Shown piece by piece: positions 16,701 through 16,892 of a DNA stretch of 16,892 nucleotides. Source of the stretch: Onstottus_B sp035558335 (GTDB lineage Bacteria; Acidobacteriota; Blastocatellia; UBA7656); assembly GCA_035558335.1 (NCBI GenBank), contig DATMCM010000116.1:1-16892 (forward strand). The letters are read 5' to 3'. Below the pieces are notes generated by a model that made no database searches, had not been told where the DNA came from, and saw only the letters and a program-made list of their open reading frames with translations. A program made the position numbers and the translations under genes. Position 1 is the stretch's first letter; every line of letters begins with the position of its first letter.

Positions 16701-16773
16701 AAAGGCCGCAGCTTCAAGCGGCGGAATAGTTCGCTCGTCGCTCCCTGAACAATCAGCCCCAAAGCAGGATTGA
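13741..16773 (+). CDS. Exported double-unit M16-family protein lacking the zinc-binding motifs
   Basis: This is a 1010-residue exported protein. Residues 1-28 form a signal peptide (RRSTHPIVLLSVILLAPLML), followed by a proline-rich linker to about 55. The first M16 unit spans about 65-450 and the second about 590-940. Family landmarks include FFLRNGITIIISEQHSAP, the ALMGGGRASRLYSSMI string, NGTGGALDRELVRKGLAV, and FQGGRLVEGETTSGTSEM opening the second unit. The inverted zinc motif HxxEH is broken in both. In unit one it reads R110-L-V-G113-H114, with the distal Glu region (E178 in LRREVALLIEEER) still recognisable. In unit two the aligned positions are E640, L643 and R644. It is therefore probably not a working metallopeptidase by itself. 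It may be a non-catalytic partner, chaperone or substrate binder in the periplasm, as non-catalytic subunits are known in M16 heterodimers. Residues about 290-345 form a low-complexity Ser/Thr/Pro-rich insert. The start is GTG, fixed by AGGAG and a nearby promoter. Confidence 0.88.
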   Translation: MRRSTHPIVLLSVILLAPLMLPGLSRSQSGRGRPRVSTPGPRAPEPQPVTIPAAVAVVKQEQSGNVSRFFLRNGITIIISEQHSAPIVASVACFKAGIRDDPEVTPGIARLVGHAVISGASRPIADLRALGSDLRVDTSLEVSTYSIVVPSAKIKEALAAQADALQHFSADAEQLRREVALLIEEERWFSSLPTDSLTFRGVEVTPEIKGQNPSAYSMARLLNIASPASPLARPLNPQKLSLITRDQVETFYRTQYRPDKLIIVVAGDVVPFNTLIQLQQLYAGFGVQAKTTGEPGRNVPQQGINGSSPPTLTGARRVDQAKTTDVAQPPRSSSTSIEGTEQSKLCYGEDRGDLNQPVVSIGYRVPGAESKDWAVIEVLSALMGGGRASRLYSSMINSQIVASRVDSIYLARTNAAMLVFQIWPAGDAPAISIDKAESAFFREIDRLRHEVPTEAEMIRARALLEKRFLDRIEGYVGRAKELARAEALFGGFRAAIDYRTAIGAVQAEDVHRAAARYLSLSNTSVHEYEPLIAPPRTFDVDSFSATVQAWAPEIAGPVTAPNPRPAEAGSELPAARGAERSTQQQAEMESIQPLPVKDFSTLNGPRAFIREDRSLPKVTVALLFQGGRLVEGETTSGTSEMMLRSMLYGTARRTGQQLAQELEQLGGEVELVIEPDFFGFMLSVESRNAEHSLRLLRDCIEEPAFRDDDIQRARVAQIGEIRNARDVSLARAREMLSRALYPGTAYALPPHGREEVVAKVTSDQLRNWHSQAVKRQLPLAIIVGDTNGSALVSSQLAEAFRRRDLDTSLPIRIPGAPKPADQIELRRQELTTVAIGLSGPKASDSPGQLAVRVIAAAMNGTGGALDRELVRKGLAVMTSLGSDSSFAVGTIYAQIVVPPGNEQRARSALLAEIDRVAKNGLSADELASSRALAAGTNLAALQSQRERALEYARAVVAQRQASDVDQLPDRLLKVTGDDIKRTSASYLKAAASSGGIVRSSLPEQSAPKQD

Positions 16774-16818
16774 TCCTAAAACATCGAAGATCCTGAGCGA
16801 GTCACCGAGATAGCTGGG

Positions 16819-16871
16819 GCGGGGCTTACACCCAGATAAGAGTCACCCAACTCGTGATTTCGCGGGGCTTA
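16819..16871. repeat. Short direct repeat in the terminal non-coding stretch
   Basis: GCGGGGCTTA occurs at 16819-16828 and again at 16862-16871, 43 bases from start to start. The last 119 bases after the M16 stop contain no frame that I can support and no clear terminator. The repeat may be chance or part of a regulatory region of the next gene beyond the window. Confidence 0.25.
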
Positions 16872-16892
16872 GGCGGCCAGCCAGAGATAACG

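Noticed and set aside
1..16892. CRISPR array, insertion sequence, integrase, tRNA or prophage signs
   Set aside because: No regularly spaced repeats, transposase or integrase motifs, or tRNA-like cloverleaf were seen on either strand.

Overview
The window reads as chromosomal DNA of a Gram-negative, moderately GC-rich bacterium. An Acidobacteriota-like origin (Blastocatellia or similar) is my best guess. The reasons are the DUF1573 protein, a barrel protein with an N-terminal carboxypeptidase-regulatory-like domain, many exported proteins, an NtrC-type two-component pair and a mix of ATG, GTG and possible TTG starts. This is inference from gene style, not from a marker gene. I see no tRNA, rRNA, CRISPR array, insertion sequence or phage gene.

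Layout. At the left edge a small exported protein runs off the window on the minus strand (1-326). After a 255-base divergent gap come a secreted DUF1573 protein (582-1358) and a large secreted KP-43-like subtilisin (1462-4062), which has its own good sigma70-type promoter. They converge on a minus-strand two-component operon. Its first gene is a polytopic histidine kinase with PDZ-like, GAF and PAS domains (5554-8562). Its second gene is an NtrC-family response regulator (4087-5487). A sigma54-type -24/-12 element lies just upstream of the kinase, so the pair may be sigma54-dependent and possibly autoregulated. To the right and also on the minus strand are rdgB/HAM1 (10611-11264) and a plug-less outer-membrane barrel protein (8902-10602). 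The rdgB stop codon is part of the barrel gene's ribosome binding site, so these two are probably translationally coupled.

The 790-base stretch between rdgB and aroB (11265-12054) is the least ordinary part. It holds an inverted repeat, a run of hairpins ending in a near-perfect intrinsic terminator on the plus strand (11637-11676) with no protein gene in front of it, and then a protein-like frame (11690-12022) that looks like the C-terminal end of a longer protein that is otherwise missing. After it come aroB (12055-13146), a small single-pass membrane protein resembling DUF4845 (13244-13624), and a 1010-residue exported double M16 protein (13741-16773). Both halves of that last protein lack the zinc-binding HxxEH motif.

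Functionally, most genes concern the cell envelope and the periplasm: protease, pseudo-protease, barrel, DUF1573 and sensor kinase. Two housekeeping genes, aroB (shikimate pathway) and rdgB (nucleotide pool cleaning), sit among them. I do not see one clear multi-gene novel system. The best candidates for something undescribed are the hairpin-rich terminated segment at 11513-11676, the double pseudo-M16 protein, and the sigma54 element in front of the sensor operon.
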